Shown: positions 8,085 to 17,347, counted from the stretch's first letter. The stretch: DNA of 64,000 nt from Shewanella benthica (GCA_023284085.1 JAKVHY010000024.1:1-64000), one strand, 5' to 3'. Program-made: numbers and translations. Notes: generated by a model not told the origin, from the letters alone.

Positions 8085-8256
8085 TGATTATGGCATGCCA
8101 GTATCAGGCGAAACCAGTTACCCAACATCACTAATATTTTTATTGATATCGCTAGCTTATTATCAGCGTGACAGGCCATGCTTTATTACAGCACGCTATT
8201 CCGTTAAGCTCAGCTGTAGGACCTTAAGAAAATAATATGTCAGGGATGCAAGGGAG

Positions 8257-9264
8257 ATGTGCGCAGATAAAACCATCAGGCAATTGCAAGAGCAGATAAA
8301 GGCGCTGCAAGACAAGAATGTTGAGCTGAAACGACAGAAGCTAAATGCCGAGGAGAAGTTGACCGCTGCCTTAGATGGCACAGGTTTATGTCTTTGGCAG
8401 CAGCATATACCGAGCGGCAAGCTCACGATCTTTAATCGTGAGTGGGGACACCTGCTGGGTTATACGGAGCAAGAGCTGTCGGCTCATGTGGATAGCTGGA
8501 AAGAAAAGCTTCATCCGGAAGACAGAGATTGGGTCATAGCCGCTTTTGAAGACCATGTATCCGGTAAAGTTGATTCTTATCAGGCAGTTCACAGAATGCT
8601 GCATAAAGACGGCAGCGTGAGTTGGGTTTCTGACAGAGGCCGTATCGTCGAATATGACGCTGAAGGTCGGCCCGTTCGTATGATGGGAACTCATATCGAT
8701 ATTACCCAAAAGAAGTGCTACGAACTTGATTTAGCCAGGCTAGCTCACTGTGATCCTCTCACCCATCTGCTCAATCGTAAGGCGCTAGAGCAGGCATTTT
8801 ATACTCAACAACAAACTCAGCCACGCATTGGTGGTGCACTCTTCTTCATCGATCTCGACAGTTTCAAGCAACTTAACGATAAGTATGGTCATAGATTCGG
8901 GGACCAAGTGTTGATGGATGTGGCACAGACTCTCAAAAATAAGGCGGGAGACTTAGCAAAGCTGGCTCGCTTTGGTGGTGATGAATTCGTGATTTTGCAT
9001 ACCGCTATCAATAAAGAGGTGATTGTTAAGTTAGCTCAAAGCATCTTGGAACATTATCGCACACCCGTTCAGATTGATTGCTGTGAAATCAAATTAGGAT
9101 TAAGTATCGGTATCAGTCTATTTGATTGCTCAGATCCATTTATCGCGACGTGTGAACATGCAGATAGGGCTATGTATCGGGTGAAGCAGAGGGGTAAACA
9201 TAATTATGCCTTTTGGCAAAACCATGATCCTCAAGCACTTAAACTAACTAAACTGGTTGGCTAA
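8257..9264 (+). CDS. PAS-GGDEF diguanylate cyclase
   Basis: 335-residue cytoplasmic protein. A coiled-coil start (about 5-38: QLQEQIKALQDKNVELKRQK) is followed by a PAS/PAC sensor (about 40-155, ending GTHIDITQKK) and a GGDEF domain (about 165-325). The active-site signature RFGGDEFVIL is intact, as is DLDSFKQLNDKYGH, so it should make cyclic di-GMP from GTP. The inhibitory RxxD site expected five residues before GGDEF reads KAGD, so product inhibition is probably weak or lost. There is no membrane segment. The start ATG directly abuts AGGGAG, a very short spacing; AGGG 11 bases upstream could serve instead. Confidence 0.9.
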   Translation: MCADKTIRQLQEQIKALQDKNVELKRQKLNAEEKLTAALDGTGLCLWQQHIPSGKLTIFNREWGHLLGYTEQELSAHVDSWKEKLHPEDRDWVIAAFEDHVSGKVDSYQAVHRMLHKDGSVSWVSDRGRIVEYDAEGRPVRMMGTHIDITQKKCYELDLARLAHCDPLTHLLNRKALEQAFYTQQQTQPRIGGALFFIDLDSFKQLNDKYGHRFGDQVLMDVAQTLKNKAGDLAKLARFGGDEFVILHTAINKEVIVKLAQSILEHYRTPVQIDCCEIKLGLSIGISLFDCSDPFIATCEHADRAMYRVKQRGKHNYAFWQNHDPQALKLTKLVG

Positions 9265-9288
9265 AGGCTTAAATAGCCCATAGCTTGT

Positions 9289-9612
9289 TTAGCCTTTACC
9301 AACACATTGATACTTCTTGATGACGATATAGACATCACATCTTGAGCCCACCTTATCCCGGCAGCTGGTTTGTTCACCGCTGAATGGATCCGCTTTTTTG
9401 AAGCCCCAGGCTTTACATCTTTTCGATGCGGTCTTTAGTGCATCTTGTTCATCGAATATGGATGTTTCACTTGGAGTACGGGTGTAGGAGAGTTCAATGA
9501 TCCCATCGGCCAGACTACCGCCTGTGGCTTCCATGGTTTTCATTGAAGTACACCCAGAAAGTGTGGCGGCTATGACTGAAATGAATATCAGGCGTTTGAT
9601 ACGAGTCTGCAT
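9289..9612 (-). CDS. Small YecR-like lipoprotein
   Basis: 107 residues. A lipoprotein signal peptide (KRLIFISVIAATLSGC) has a lipobox LSGC, so the mature protein is lipid-anchored at about Cys21. The mature part has GIIELSYTR, TASKRCKAWGF and a cysteine pattern C...C...C...C that resembles E. coli YecR (GIVRLTYNQ, TASRECQQQGY), a lipoprotein of unknown role co-regulated with flagella. The ATG at 9612 is preferred over an in-frame TTG two codons earlier because GGA lies 9 bases before it. It ends just after the PAS-GGDEF gene, with convergent stops 25 bases apart and an imperfect inverted repeat (9262-9298) between them. Confidence 0.6.
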   Translation of the reverse strand: MQTRIKRLIFISVIAATLSGCTSMKTMEATGGSLADGIIELSYTRTPSETSIFDEQDALKTASKRCKAWGFKKADPFSGEQTSCRDKVGSRCDVYIVIKKYQCVGKG

Positions 9613-9799
9613 CGTCAATTTCCTTGGGAAGCAGGCCTATTATACCGATTGATATTAAAGGCAATTGAAAGGGGGGATTCTCTGGTGCGGCATCATAATG
9701 GAAGCATGCTGAAAATGACAATTAAAGTTTATCAATAAAGAGTTTTACCTTCTAATACCAATAACATAATGGCAACAGGCTTTCTTTAAGGGAGGCCAT

Positions 9800-9824
9800 A
9801 AAAAATGCAGCCACTGGGCTGCAT
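9800..9824 (-). terminator. Rho-independent terminator after the FadE-like gene
   Basis: Perfect stem ATGCAGCC (9805-9812) / GGCTGCAT (9817-9824) with loop ACTG. On the minus strand six T follow (9805-9800). It lies 28 bases past the stop of the acyl-CoA dehydrogenase. Confidence 0.85.
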
Positions 9825-9851
9825 CTCTTCTTGGTATAGTGAAAACTGAAC

Positions 9852-12089
9852 TTAGTTAGCTATCTTTAGCTCTGCTTTATCACCGATTAAGTTCATATCA
9901 AAATCGAACTCATCGACGCGGATTGCACGCTCACGCTTGAGGTTGTAACTGAGCAATTGCTTGTGCTCAGTGGCGTTGATGACTTTAGCGGCATGGGCAT
10001 TATCGAGTGTGATAGGGAAGCGAGTGCCTGATTTGAACGCACGCGCCTTAAGCCCCTTTTTCACCTTAGCTAGTAACTCGAGGCAATCCATCTTAGCCAA
10101 ATAGGCTTGCTCGTTAATGTAGTTACCATCACCGACAACAGGCTTAATCAAGTGAGTCAGGTTCTTCTTGAACTCGGTATTGAGCTGGGCCTGCTCGGCA
10201 AGCTCTCTGACTAAGTTATCATTCACTTTCGGCATTTTAGCTGAGTAAGTGACAGTTAATGCACGCATTAGCTTACGTACTGGCGACGACGGGAAGTTCT
10301 CCAGGAAGGCAAGCAGTGCTTCTTCTGCCTTACACAGAGACCAACGGGTCGCATAGTGAAAGTAAGGCGCCGCTTGTGCTCTTTGCTCGCTTGGCAGTTT
10401 TTGCTCGTAATAACGAATCGACGCCATGGCAGCGTACAAGTAACTCATCACATCACCCAGGCGCGCCGATAGCATCTCTGCTTGCTTGAGTTTTCCGCCA
10501 AGTACCAGCAAAGAGAAGTCGGCGTATACCGCGAGCTTCGAAGCCAGCTTGTTGACCGATTTCTCGTATGTCGCGACCTCAGGCAGTTTAGAGCTTGAAG
10601 AGGCTGTAAATGGCAGCAGGCCCAAACGGAATGCGCGCAAACTGTTGTTGACGCTGTAAGCTATGGTTTTACGGAATATACTGTTAAACACCTTATCGGC
10701 ATTCTTATGATCGCTGTGAATCGCCTCAACCATGCTCTGCATGTGAGGATGACAGCGCATCACGCCTTGTCCGAAGATCATCAGGTTACGAGTAAGAATG
10801 TTAGCGCCTTCGACTGTGATAGCGATAGGCTGGGCAACATAAGCCGAGGCTAAGGTATTTTGTGGACCACGTTGAATGGCCTTACCGGCTTGAATGTCCA
10901 TGGCGGAGTTGAGTATGTCTCGGCCAAGTTCGGTCATATGATATTTTGCGATAGCAGTCACCACCGAAGGCTTAAGGCCTATGCCTAGACCTTCTGTGGT
11001 CAGCACTCGCATGGATTCTTGCAGATACGTCTTACCGGCAATGTCTGCAAGTTTCTCTTGGATGCCTTCAAACTTGCCGATAGATAATCCAAATTGCTCA
11101 CGGACGGCGGCATATTCTGCCGAAGACTTAAATGAGCACTGGCTCACCGCAGCGCCAAGGGCAGGTAAAGAGATACCACGACCCGCGCCAAGACAGGCAA
11201 CTAGCATAGCCCAGCCACGGCCAATCTTAGCCTGGCCACCTATGATGAAATCCATAGGGATAAATACGTTTTCGCCGCGCGTGGTGCCGTTATAGAAGTT
11301 AACGCCCATAGGATCGTGACGATTGCCAAGTTGCACCCCAGGGTGAGACTTAGGGATCAGCGCACAAGTAATGCCAAGGTTTTCCTTGCCACCAAGCAGA
11401 CCCTTTGGATCTTGAACCTTGAACGCCAGTCCAAGTACTGTGGCGATAGGGGCTAAGGTGATGTAACGTTTATCCCAGGTGATCGAGAGGCCGAGTACCT
11501 GCTTACCTTCAAATTCACCCATAGTCACTATGCCAACATCTGGGATACCACCGGCATCAGAGCCAGCTTCCGGGCTGGTCAGCGCAAAACAAGGGATCTC
11601 CTGACCTTTGGCCAGGCGCGGTAGCCAGTAGTCTCTTTGCTCACTGGTACCATAATGCATCAATAGCTCGCCTGGACCTAAAGAGTTAGGCACCATGACA
11701 GTAACGGCAACGGCTGAGCTCTTGGCCGATATGGTGGCGACTATGGTTGAGTTAGCGTAAGGGCTAAATTCGAGTCCACCGTAGGATTTTGGAATGATCA
11801 GAGAGAAGAATTTGTTCTTTTTAAGGTAGCTAAGAATGTGATCCGGTATATGTTTATCACCCTGAATAGCAAAGTCATCGATCATCTCTATCAAGGTGGT
11901 CACAGGACCATCGAGGAAGGCCTGTTCATCGGCGCTTAACTTAGCGACCGGAATATCTCTCAGTGCAGCGAAGTCAGGTTTGCCTTGGAAGATCGATCCC
12001 TCTAACCATACATCGCCGGCATCGAGTGCCTCTTGCTCTGTGGTAGAAATACTCGGCATTATCTTTTTTAATTGGGTTCTTATGCTCAT
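9852..12089 (-). CDS. fadE: FadE-like acyl-CoA dehydrogenase
   Basis: 745-residue large-type acyl-CoA dehydrogenase, the FAD enzyme for the first oxidation step of fatty-acid beta-oxidation. It matches E. coli FadE through most of its length: FLDGPV, YGGLEFS, VPNSLGPGELL, CFALTSPEAGSDAG, KRYITLAPIATVLGLAFK, GITCALIPKSHPG, PIAITVEGANILTR and FGQGVMRCHP. A C-terminal extension continues to the end. It lacks the roughly 70-residue membrane-associated N-terminus of E. coli FadE (814 residues), so it may be soluble or peripherally bound. GAAGAAG before the ATG is the ribosome site. A PsrA-like operator lies about 80 bases upstream, suggesting induction by fatty acids. It is monocistronic with its own terminator. 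Confidence 0.9.
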   Translation of the reverse strand: MSIRTQLKKIMPSISTTEQEALDAGDVWLEGSIFQGKPDFAALRDIPVAKLSADEQAFLDGPVTTLIEMIDDFAIQGDKHIPDHILSYLKKNKFFSLIIPKSYGGLEFSPYANSTIVATISAKSSAVAVTVMVPNSLGPGELLMHYGTSEQRDYWLPRLAKGQEIPCFALTSPEAGSDAGGIPDVGIVTMGEFEGKQVLGLSITWDKRYITLAPIATVLGLAFKVQDPKGLLGGKENLGITCALIPKSHPGVQLGNRHDPMGVNFYNGTTRGENVFIPMDFIIGGQAKIGRGWAMLVACLGAGRGISLPALGAAVSQCSFKSSAEYAAVREQFGLSIGKFEGIQEKLADIAGKTYLQESMRVLTTEGLGIGLKPSVVTAIAKYHMTELGRDILNSAMDIQAGKAIQRGPQNTLASAYVAQPIAITVEGANILTRNLMIFGQGVMRCHPHMQSMVEAIHSDHKNADKVFNSIFRKTIAYSVNNSLRAFRLGLLPFTASSSSKLPEVATYEKSVNKLASKLAVYADFSLLVLGGKLKQAEMLSARLGDVMSYLYAAMASIRYYEQKLPSEQRAQAAPYFHYATRWSLCKAEEALLAFLENFPSSPVRKLMRALTVTYSAKMPKVNDNLVRELAEQAQLNTEFKKNLTHLIKPVVGDGNYINEQAYLAKMDCLELLAKVKKGLKARAFKSGTRFPITLDNAHAAKVINATEHKQLLSYNLKRERAIRVDEFDFDMNLIGDKAELKIAN

Positions 12090-12169
12090 CTTCTTCGCTC
12101 ATCCGACCAGAAATTCAGATCACATTACTACATAAAATCAGGCTTAGATCAATAACTCCAAACAAGTAA

Positions 12170-12187
12170 TTTAAACGATTGTTTGAA
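12170..12187. promoter_or_regulatory. Candidate PsrA operator upstream of fadE
   Basis: TTTAAACGATTGTTTGAA is a near-perfect palindrome with core AAAC-N4-GTTT. It fits the known PsrA consensus of gammaproteobacteria, a fatty-acid-responsive TetR repressor of beta-oxidation genes. It lies 81 bases upstream of the acyl-CoA dehydrogenase start. The psrA gene itself is not in the window. Confidence 0.65.
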
Positions 12188-12456
12188 TTGTGCGATCGCT
12201 GTGAAAGTTATATTCAGATTTTTCATTGGCTTACATGTGTGCGCTGAGATATTAATTATTTATATTTAGGGTTAACTTTTACTGGGTAGAATGAGTAAAA
12301 GGATTGGTTTGCTTGGTTTTAATGTATCGGTAAGCCATATCACAGATTTTCAATGACATAGAGTTCAGCATCTTTGATTAAACTTTGCATCTCTCCACTT
12401 AGTTTCATCGAATGACTAGGGGAATAAACTCGTGACTGAAGTTCTGGCCATGGAAT

Positions 12457-12482
12457 AAAAATGAGCAGCCCATGCTGCTCAT
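12457..12482 (-). terminator. Rho-independent terminator after the TonB receptor gene
   Basis: Perfect stem ATGAGCAGC (12461-12469) / GCTGCTCAT (12474-12482) with a 4-base loop, followed on the minus strand by five T (12461-12457). It lies 42 bases after the receptor stop codon. Confidence 0.85.
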
Positions 12483-12523
12483 TTAGCTTACCTAAGTCTA
12501 ATCATTAAACTGACTCGTTCTTG

Positions 12524-14839
12524 TTAGAACTGCGCCTCAACTCTTAGAGTCAATTGTCTTGGATCACCTAAGGTGTGAACTCGATAGCCTGTGTCAGCTG
12601 AAGCGACATATTCAGCGTCCAACAGGTTGGTGCCTAAAGCGTAGACTGAGAAGTTATCCCATTCATAACCGATACGCGCATTGACCAAGGTTTTTGCATC
12701 GTTCTCAGGTTCGTAATCAAGCCCGGCGGCTTCAGGGTTATTTAGGGCTGATGATGCGCCTGCATAGCTGATGTTTAAGTTAGCGAAAAACCCTGAGTCA
12801 CTGCGATAGGTGGAGCCTATGTTTGCCGTCCACTCGGGGGCATCTTCGAAGCCGCGACCGGATAGGTCGTAAGTCACGGTTGGCAGTACGACCAAAAACT
12901 CTTCAAACTCAGTTTTGGCATAACCCACACCGCCGTAGAGACTCCAATCACTGTCAATCTGGTAAAATAGCTCAGCTTCGAAACCTTGGACCGTTGAGCT
13001 ACCCGCATTACGGGTCTCACTGTCATATTTGTTACCCGAGAACTGTACATCCACCTGTTGATCTTGCCAGTCGACATAGAAGAAGTTGGCATTGGCACTT
13101 AAGCTACCCGCTAACCAGACCGAGCGAAACGCCAGTTCATAGTTCCAGGTGTATTCGGGATCGAAGGTATGTGTGGTGTTTTGGGCCGTGTTAGTGCCTA
13201 CACCACCGGAGCGATAACCTTGTTGTACGGTAAAGCTGGTGGTGATATCACTGCTCCAGTGATAGCTGGCACCGAGCTTTGGCAGGAAGGCATTGAATGA
13301 GGCATCAACCAAGGGCTCCGCCCCAGAGGCGCTGTCCGCCATGCTTAGTAGTTTTGCATTGATCCCAGTGATCAGGGCGCTTGTCATAGGGTCAAATGCT
13401 GGGTTACTTGGGTCTGGCATCAGATGAGCGTTGGTGATATCGATATACCCATCGGATTCATTTTCCTGTTTTTCGCGATCGAAACGGAAACCGGCAAAAA
13501 TGTCCCAATTGTCATTGATTTCATAAACGGCATCGGCAAACATGGCTAAGTTAGTGACACTTTGTTTGGTTATTGCTTCATTGTAAATTCGTACTGGATC
13601 AACATCGGCATATAGGCCTAAAACCATATCAGCTAAAGGTTGCGGTAGCCCTAACCCGCCATATTCCGGGGGCGTGACTAAGAGAGTCGGAACCCCTAGA
13701 CGCTGGAAGCTCAGGTATCTCTGGCCATAGGATTTAGTATTAATATCTTGTTTAGAATAGAAGGCACCGATAACACCTGAAATCTTGTCTGTGTCGAATA
13801 CCAGTTTAAGCTCTTGACTGAAGGTATCTTCCTGAGTGTCCCAAAATCTCGCTGCTGTAGGCTCTGGGGTTCTATCATCGTCCCAGCTAAATCCTCCATC
13901 GACTGTGGAGTAGGCGCTGACAGCAGAGGCTGTCCAATCATCATTGATATCGTAGTTGAGCTCTAAGGTGTAGATATCGACATCGGTGAAGGTAAAGCTG
14001 TCTTGATCGATTGATACTTCTCTTTGTCCAAAAGGATCGTTTAGCGGACTGCCATCTTCAGCTATGGTTTTAGTGCTCTGCATGCCCACTGAACTTTTCG
14101 CTTTGGTATAGCCTACTTGAGCGTAAAACTCTTGCAAGCTTGAAGGCTGATATTTCAGCTTAAAGCGATAGGTTTCATTGTTATTATATCCGGCAGGCTT
14201 GCCCGTCACTGTATTGTCGATATAACCGTCGAAGTCATTTTTATCGGCGCTGGCTCTAAAGGCGACTTCATCTTCGATAACCTCACCGCCTATGGCTGCA
14301 GCGTACTCCTTCTGACCATTTTCGCCCACACCTAGCCTGGCTTTTCCTTGCCATTCGAAACTCGGGTCGACCGTGCGCATTATGATGGCGCCGGCCAGGG
14401 AATTACGTCCCTGCAGGGTCGATTGAGGACCACGTAAGATTTCTATCTGGCTGACATCCCATGCTGAGAATCCACCTTGACGTACAACACCATAAGGCAT
14501 CACAGCGCCATCGATGTACATAGAAGCTAAGTTGCTGGTACCGCCACCTGAGACGTTATAGGCATCGATGCCACGTATGCTAAAGCCAGTACGGAGATCA
14601 CCGTTAACGTTTGGGGTACGCTCGAGTGCATCATAAAGGTCGTTAATGTTTTGATCTTCGATCTGCTTGCTGGTGATCACAGCGACGCTAGCCGTGGTTT
14701 CTTGTAGTGTTCTGTCTATCTTCTGGCCTGTGACCATGATCCTTTCTATGGTTTGCTCATCGGCATTAGCCATGGTTGGCAGCAAGAGTGAGCAGAGTAT
14801 GCTGGTGCGAATAGCGAGTGTTATTGGGTTATGTTTCAT
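12524..14839 (-). CDS. TonB-dependent outer-membrane receptor (siderophore type)
   Basis: About 771 residues. The signal peptide (MKHNPITLAIRTSILCSLLLPTMANA) is followed by a TonB box-like IERIMVTGQ. Next is the plug domain (TTASVAVITSKQIEDQN, SIRGID, ILRGPQSTLQGRNSLAGAI) and a 22-strand barrel ending LTLRVEAQF. Substrate is probably a ferric siderophore. The receptor is divergent from a DUF3325-DUF3649-PepSY operon typical of siderophore handling, and Fur-like boxes lie in between. The second of two adjacent ATGs (14839) is preferred because AGGA is 6 bases before it; a longer frame starts further upstream. A strong terminator follows. Confidence 0.85.
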   Translation of the reverse strand: MKHNPITLAIRTSILCSLLLPTMANADEQTIERIMVTGQKIDRTLQETTASVAVITSKQIEDQNINDLYDALERTPNVNGDLRTGFSIRGIDAYNVSGGGTSNLASMYIDGAVMPYGVVRQGGFSAWDVSQIEILRGPQSTLQGRNSLAGAIIMRTVDPSFEWQGKARLGVGENGQKEYAAAIGGEVIEDEVAFRASADKNDFDGYIDNTVTGKPAGYNNNETYRFKLKYQPSSLQEFYAQVGYTKAKSSVGMQSTKTIAEDGSPLNDPFGQREVSIDQDSFTFTDVDIYTLELNYDINDDWTASAVSAYSTVDGGFSWDDDRTPEPTAARFWDTQEDTFSQELKLVFDTDKISGVIGAFYSKQDINTKSYGQRYLSFQRLGVPTLLVTPPEYGGLGLPQPLADMVLGLYADVDPVRIYNEAITKQSVTNLAMFADAVYEINDNWDIFAGFRFDREKQENESDGYIDITNAHLMPDPSNPAFDPMTSALITGINAKLLSMADSASGAEPLVDASFNAFLPKLGASYHWSSDITTSFTVQQGYRSGGVGTNTAQNTTHTFDPEYTWNYELAFRSVWLAGSLSANANFFYVDWQDQQVDVQFSGNKYDSETRNAGSSTVQGFEAELFYQIDSDWSLYGGVGYAKTEFEEFLVVLPTVTYDLSGRGFEDAPEWTANIGSTYRSDSGFFANLNISYAGASSALNNPEAAGLDYEPENDAKTLVNARIGYEWDNFSVYALGTNLLDAEYVASADTGYRVHTLGDPRQLTLRVEAQF

Positions 14840-14881
14840 CATAGGTCCTGTTAGCATTCATTTCTTGATAAGAGAAATACG

Positions 14882-14903
14882 AATGATAACCGTTATAATT
14901 ATC
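14882..14903. promoter_or_regulatory. Candidate Fur box of the TonB receptor gene
   Basis: The sequence holds TGATAAC-C-GTTATAA (14884-14898), a 7-1-7 palindrome close to the Fur core TGATAAT-N-ATTATCA, and runs on into a second overlapping half TTATC. It lies about 45 bases upstream of the receptor start, so iron-dependent repression is likely. Position and match are seen; function is inferred. Confidence 0.6.
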
Positions 14904-15063
14904 GTTACATTTGTGCGGAGGATGTTACCAGAAGGTGTGGGGGGCAAGGCAAGAGCATTTACACTAATATGCCTCGTATCCATTGCCAGGCCGCAGATGT
15001 GCAGGCTGCAATGTAAATTTTAATGTAAAGTTTGTGAAAGCTGGTAGGCTCGCCTGTTATATG

Positions 15064-15081
15064 AATGATAACTATTTGCAT
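15064..15081. promoter_or_regulatory. Candidate Fur box of the DUF3325/PepSY operon
   Basis: AATGATAACTATTTGCAT resembles the Fur box, with a good left half (TGATAAC) and a weaker right half (ATTTGCA). It ends 9 bases upstream of the first gene of the plus-strand operon, where bound Fur would block transcription or initiation. Confidence 0.5.
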
Positions 15082-15089
15082 GTATTAAG

Positions 15090-15413
15090 ATGAGTGTAAC
15101 GATTGTCGTACTCTGGATTGGATGCTTAACCGCATTTCTGTCTAGTCAGCATCAAAGTTTATTGGCTAAACCTATGATGAAGTTCTTTTCCATCTCTGTT
15201 TTTATCGTCTGCTTTATGGCCAGCACTTGGTTGTTAACATATATCTATAACCCGATTGCTGCGGCGCTGATGGTATTAGTGTTTACCATGTTTATCTGGC
15301 TGAGCTTAGTGCTACAGCTTGGGCATGTTAAGGCTAAGTTGGCTCCCTTGTGCTGTGTCAACTTGGTTTTTTGGCTCGCTGTGGTTCAGCTAGGAGGTCA
15401 ACATGTGGCCTAA
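15090..15413 (+). CDS. DUF3325-like inner-membrane protein
   Basis: 107 residues, with about four hydrophobic helices (VTIVVLWIGCLTAFLS, FSISVFIVCFMASTWLL, IAAALMVLVFTMFIWLSLVL, CCVNLVFWLAVVQL) and short loops, so it is an inner-membrane protein. Size, topology and position before a DUF3649 protein and a PepSY transmembrane protein next to a TonB receptor fit DUF3325, a family of unknown biochemical function found in siderophore-uptake operons. Its last codons overlap the next gene by 11 bases, indicating translational coupling. A Fur-like box lies immediately upstream, and no strong ribosome site is visible. Confidence 0.6.
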   Translation: MSVTIVVLWIGCLTAFLSSQHQSLLAKPMMKFFSISVFIVCFMASTWLLTYIYNPIAAALMVLVFTMFIWLSLVLQLGHVKAKLAPLCCVNLVFWLAVVQLGGQHVA

Positions 15414-15654
15414 AACCTTCGCCGCCATATTCGGTGGTTGTTTTATTTCGATTTCGGTCATGTTGAATCTCAATTATATACTGCCATTAGACGTTGATAC
15501 TCGGCTATTTGTCGGATTATTGATGGCCTTTCCACTCTGGGTGAGTGCCATGATCTGGTGTTATGCCAGTGATTCAGGCTGGCATGCTTGGCGACGTTGT
15601 GGCGGCTTACTGCTGGTATCGGTTGGCTTCAATACTCTGTTTTTTTTCAGTTAA
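15403..15654 (+). CDS. DUF3649-like inner-membrane protein
   Basis: 83 residues with two or three hydrophobic segments (FAAIFGGCFISISVMLNL, LFVGLLMAFPLWVSAMIWCYA, GGLLLVSVGFNTLFFF). It matches the size and character of DUF3649 proteins, which accompany PepSY transmembrane proteins in iron-siderophore operons. A strong ribosome site (GGAGGT, 4-5 bases before ATG) lies inside the end of the previous gene. Function is unknown, possibly a partner or chaperone of the PepSY protein in reductive iron release. Confidence 0.6.
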   Translation: MWPKTFAAIFGGCFISISVMLNLNYILPLDVDTRLFVGLLMAFPLWVSAMIWCYASDSGWHAWRRCGGLLLVSVGFNTLFFFS

Positions 15655-15742
15655 ATTGAGAGCTATCTGAACTGAGGTTAAGTAAACAACAGCTCATTAA
15701 ACATTTAAGTCATTAAACCTAACTTATTAAAACTAACTCATT

Positions 15743-17347
15743 ATGAATAAACAATTTTTAAAGCATTTAACCCAGGCTCACAGTTGGCTGGGATTGACCA
15801 TCTCTGGCTTGCTGTTCATCGTGTTTTTCATGGGCTCAATAAGCTTATTTCGCAGTGAAATATACCTCTGGTCTGTGTTGCCACATCATACACCTGCCCA
15901 AGGCGAGGTATTGTCTCCCAGTGAGATCATGAAGTTGGCAATTAAAGATCGTCCCTTCAATGCCAAGGAGCATTTGACACTAGTGTCTCCCACTGCCGAG
16001 ATGCCATTTTATAAAGTCTATGTGGATATCATACTCCCCGAAGATGCGACGACGGACATCGATTATGTGTCACTCTTGATGGATCCTGTGTCTGGTGAAA
16101 TCGTGGCACATGTCGATGACTTCTATCTGGCCGATTTTATCTACCAGCTGCATTACAATCTTAATATTCCCAATGGCGGTTATATCATAGGTTTTGTGAC
16201 CCTATTTTTCTTTTTCGCACTGGTGTCGGGGATCTTTATCCATGCGCGTAAGTTATTCAGGCAGTTCTTCCTTTATCGCACTAACGAGGGCAAGCGGGAT
16301 CAGCTGCTGACCATGCATAATGTCATCGGTGTGATGACCCTGCCTTTTACCTTGATGTATGCCATCACAGGTTTGATATTTAACTTGGTTATCATCTATC
16401 AAATCGCGTTCGCCTTAGTGCTTTATAAGGGAGATCAACAGGCGCTGTTGGTTGATGCCGGCTATACCCAACAGATGCCAGAATGGTTGGACAAGCCGCT
16501 GGATACCAGTGCAGAAGTTGATACCTTAGTGGCTCAGTATGTTGAATCCTTTGGTCAGCCACCTAGAGTCTTACGCGCCTATAACTATGGTGACACCAGT
16601 GCACTGCTGCACATGATTGGTAACGAGTCAGGAAAATTTGTCAGCCCTGTCGAGCAAGTGTTTGCTCTCGATGACGGTGAAACCTTATTTTCAACAACAC
16701 CTGAGTCGCCTAATTCTATGACAACCGGGAGAATTGTACTCTCGACGCTACATTTTGGTGACTATGCCGGCATGGATCTTAGGCTGATCTATTTATTACT
16801 TGGCATGGGCGTGTGTGTGCTTATCGTCAGTGGCAATCTAGTTTGGGTCGAGAAACGGATGCAGCAAAGAAAATCTTCGCCTAAGAGTATCGCATTGGTT
16901 AATAGCATGACTTTGGGCTCGACCATGGGAGTCATATTAGCCACAGCCATGGCATTCTTGTTCGAACGAATACTGCCCCTAGGAGTGGCTGGGCGAGATG
17001 AGTCGATGATGGCCAGTTTCGTGGCGAGTCTTGGACTCTATCTGGTGTTGGCTTGGTTCGTGTCAGATAAGCGCAAGTTGTTGTTTATCTCGCTCATTGC
17101 TACGGCATGTATCTTATTAACCACCATTTTAGCCGATTGGGTGCTTTTCCACGAACAGATAGTGATGGCGTTAAATGCGGGCTTCCTGGCTGTTGCCGGG
17201 GTGCAGATAGGCTTGGCCATCACTGTGATACTGTTTGTCACGGTCGCTTTCTCTCTGTTTAACAAGCACAAAGCTGATGTACATGATTCGGGTTTCAGCT
17301 CTGAACGGAATAAGAGCCTGACCGATGAGGCGCTAACTGAAAGTTAA
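15743..17347 (+). CDS. PepSY-domain transmembrane protein, probable siderophore-iron reductase
   Basis: 534 residues. It has an N-terminal transmembrane helix (WLGLTISGLLFIVFFMGSISLF), a periplasmic PepSY region (about 55-145), a second helix pair around 148-215 with conserved histidines (FIYQLHYNLN, HARKLFRQF, TMHNVIGVM), another periplasmic part, and C-terminal helices to about 505. Related PepSY-TM proteins such as FoxB are inner-membrane enzymes that help release iron from siderophores, using heme bound by the conserved histidines. Context with the TonB receptor and two DUF proteins supports that. No clear ribosome site is present. The 88 bases before the start are AT-rich with repeated CATTAAAC-like units. 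Confidence 0.75.
   Translation: MNKQFLKHLTQAHSWLGLTISGLLFIVFFMGSISLFRSEIYLWSVLPHHTPAQGEVLSPSEIMKLAIKDRPFNAKEHLTLVSPTAEMPFYKVYVDIILPEDATTDIDYVSLLMDPVSGEIVAHVDDFYLADFIYQLHYNLNIPNGGYIIGFVTLFFFFALVSGIFIHARKLFRQFFLYRTNEGKRDQLLTMHNVIGVMTLPFTLMYAITGLIFNLVIIYQIAFALVLYKGDQQALLVDAGYTQQMPEWLDKPLDTSAEVDTLVAQYVESFGQPPRVLRAYNYGDTSALLHMIGNESGKFVSPVEQVFALDDGETLFSTTPESPNSMTTGRIVLSTLHFGDYAGMDLRLIYLLLGMGVCVLIVSGNLVWVEKRMQQRKSSPKSIALVNSMTLGSTMGVILATAMAFLFERILPLGVAGRDESMMASFVASLGLYLVLAWFVSDKRKLLFISLIATACILLTTILADWVLFHEQIVMALNAGFLAVAGVQIGLAITVILFVTVAFSLFNKHKADVHDSGFSSERNKSLTDEALTES

Larger units (their letters stand above)
12090..12523. other. 434-base gap between the FadE-like and TonB receptor genes
   Basis: Contains the PsrA-like operator (12170-12187) and the terminator of the TonB receptor gene (12457-12482). 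Between them a short minus-strand frame (about 12346-12411, MKLSGEMQSLIKD then AELYVIENL) continues in another frame as CDMAYRYIKTK. It could be a decayed end of an alpha/beta hydrolase gene, but this is weak. Confidence 0.4.

Noticed and set aside
12341..12411. Alpha/beta-hydrolase remnant on the minus strand
   Set aside because: Only about 20 residues are suggestive and a frameshift is needed; kept as a comment in the gap entry.
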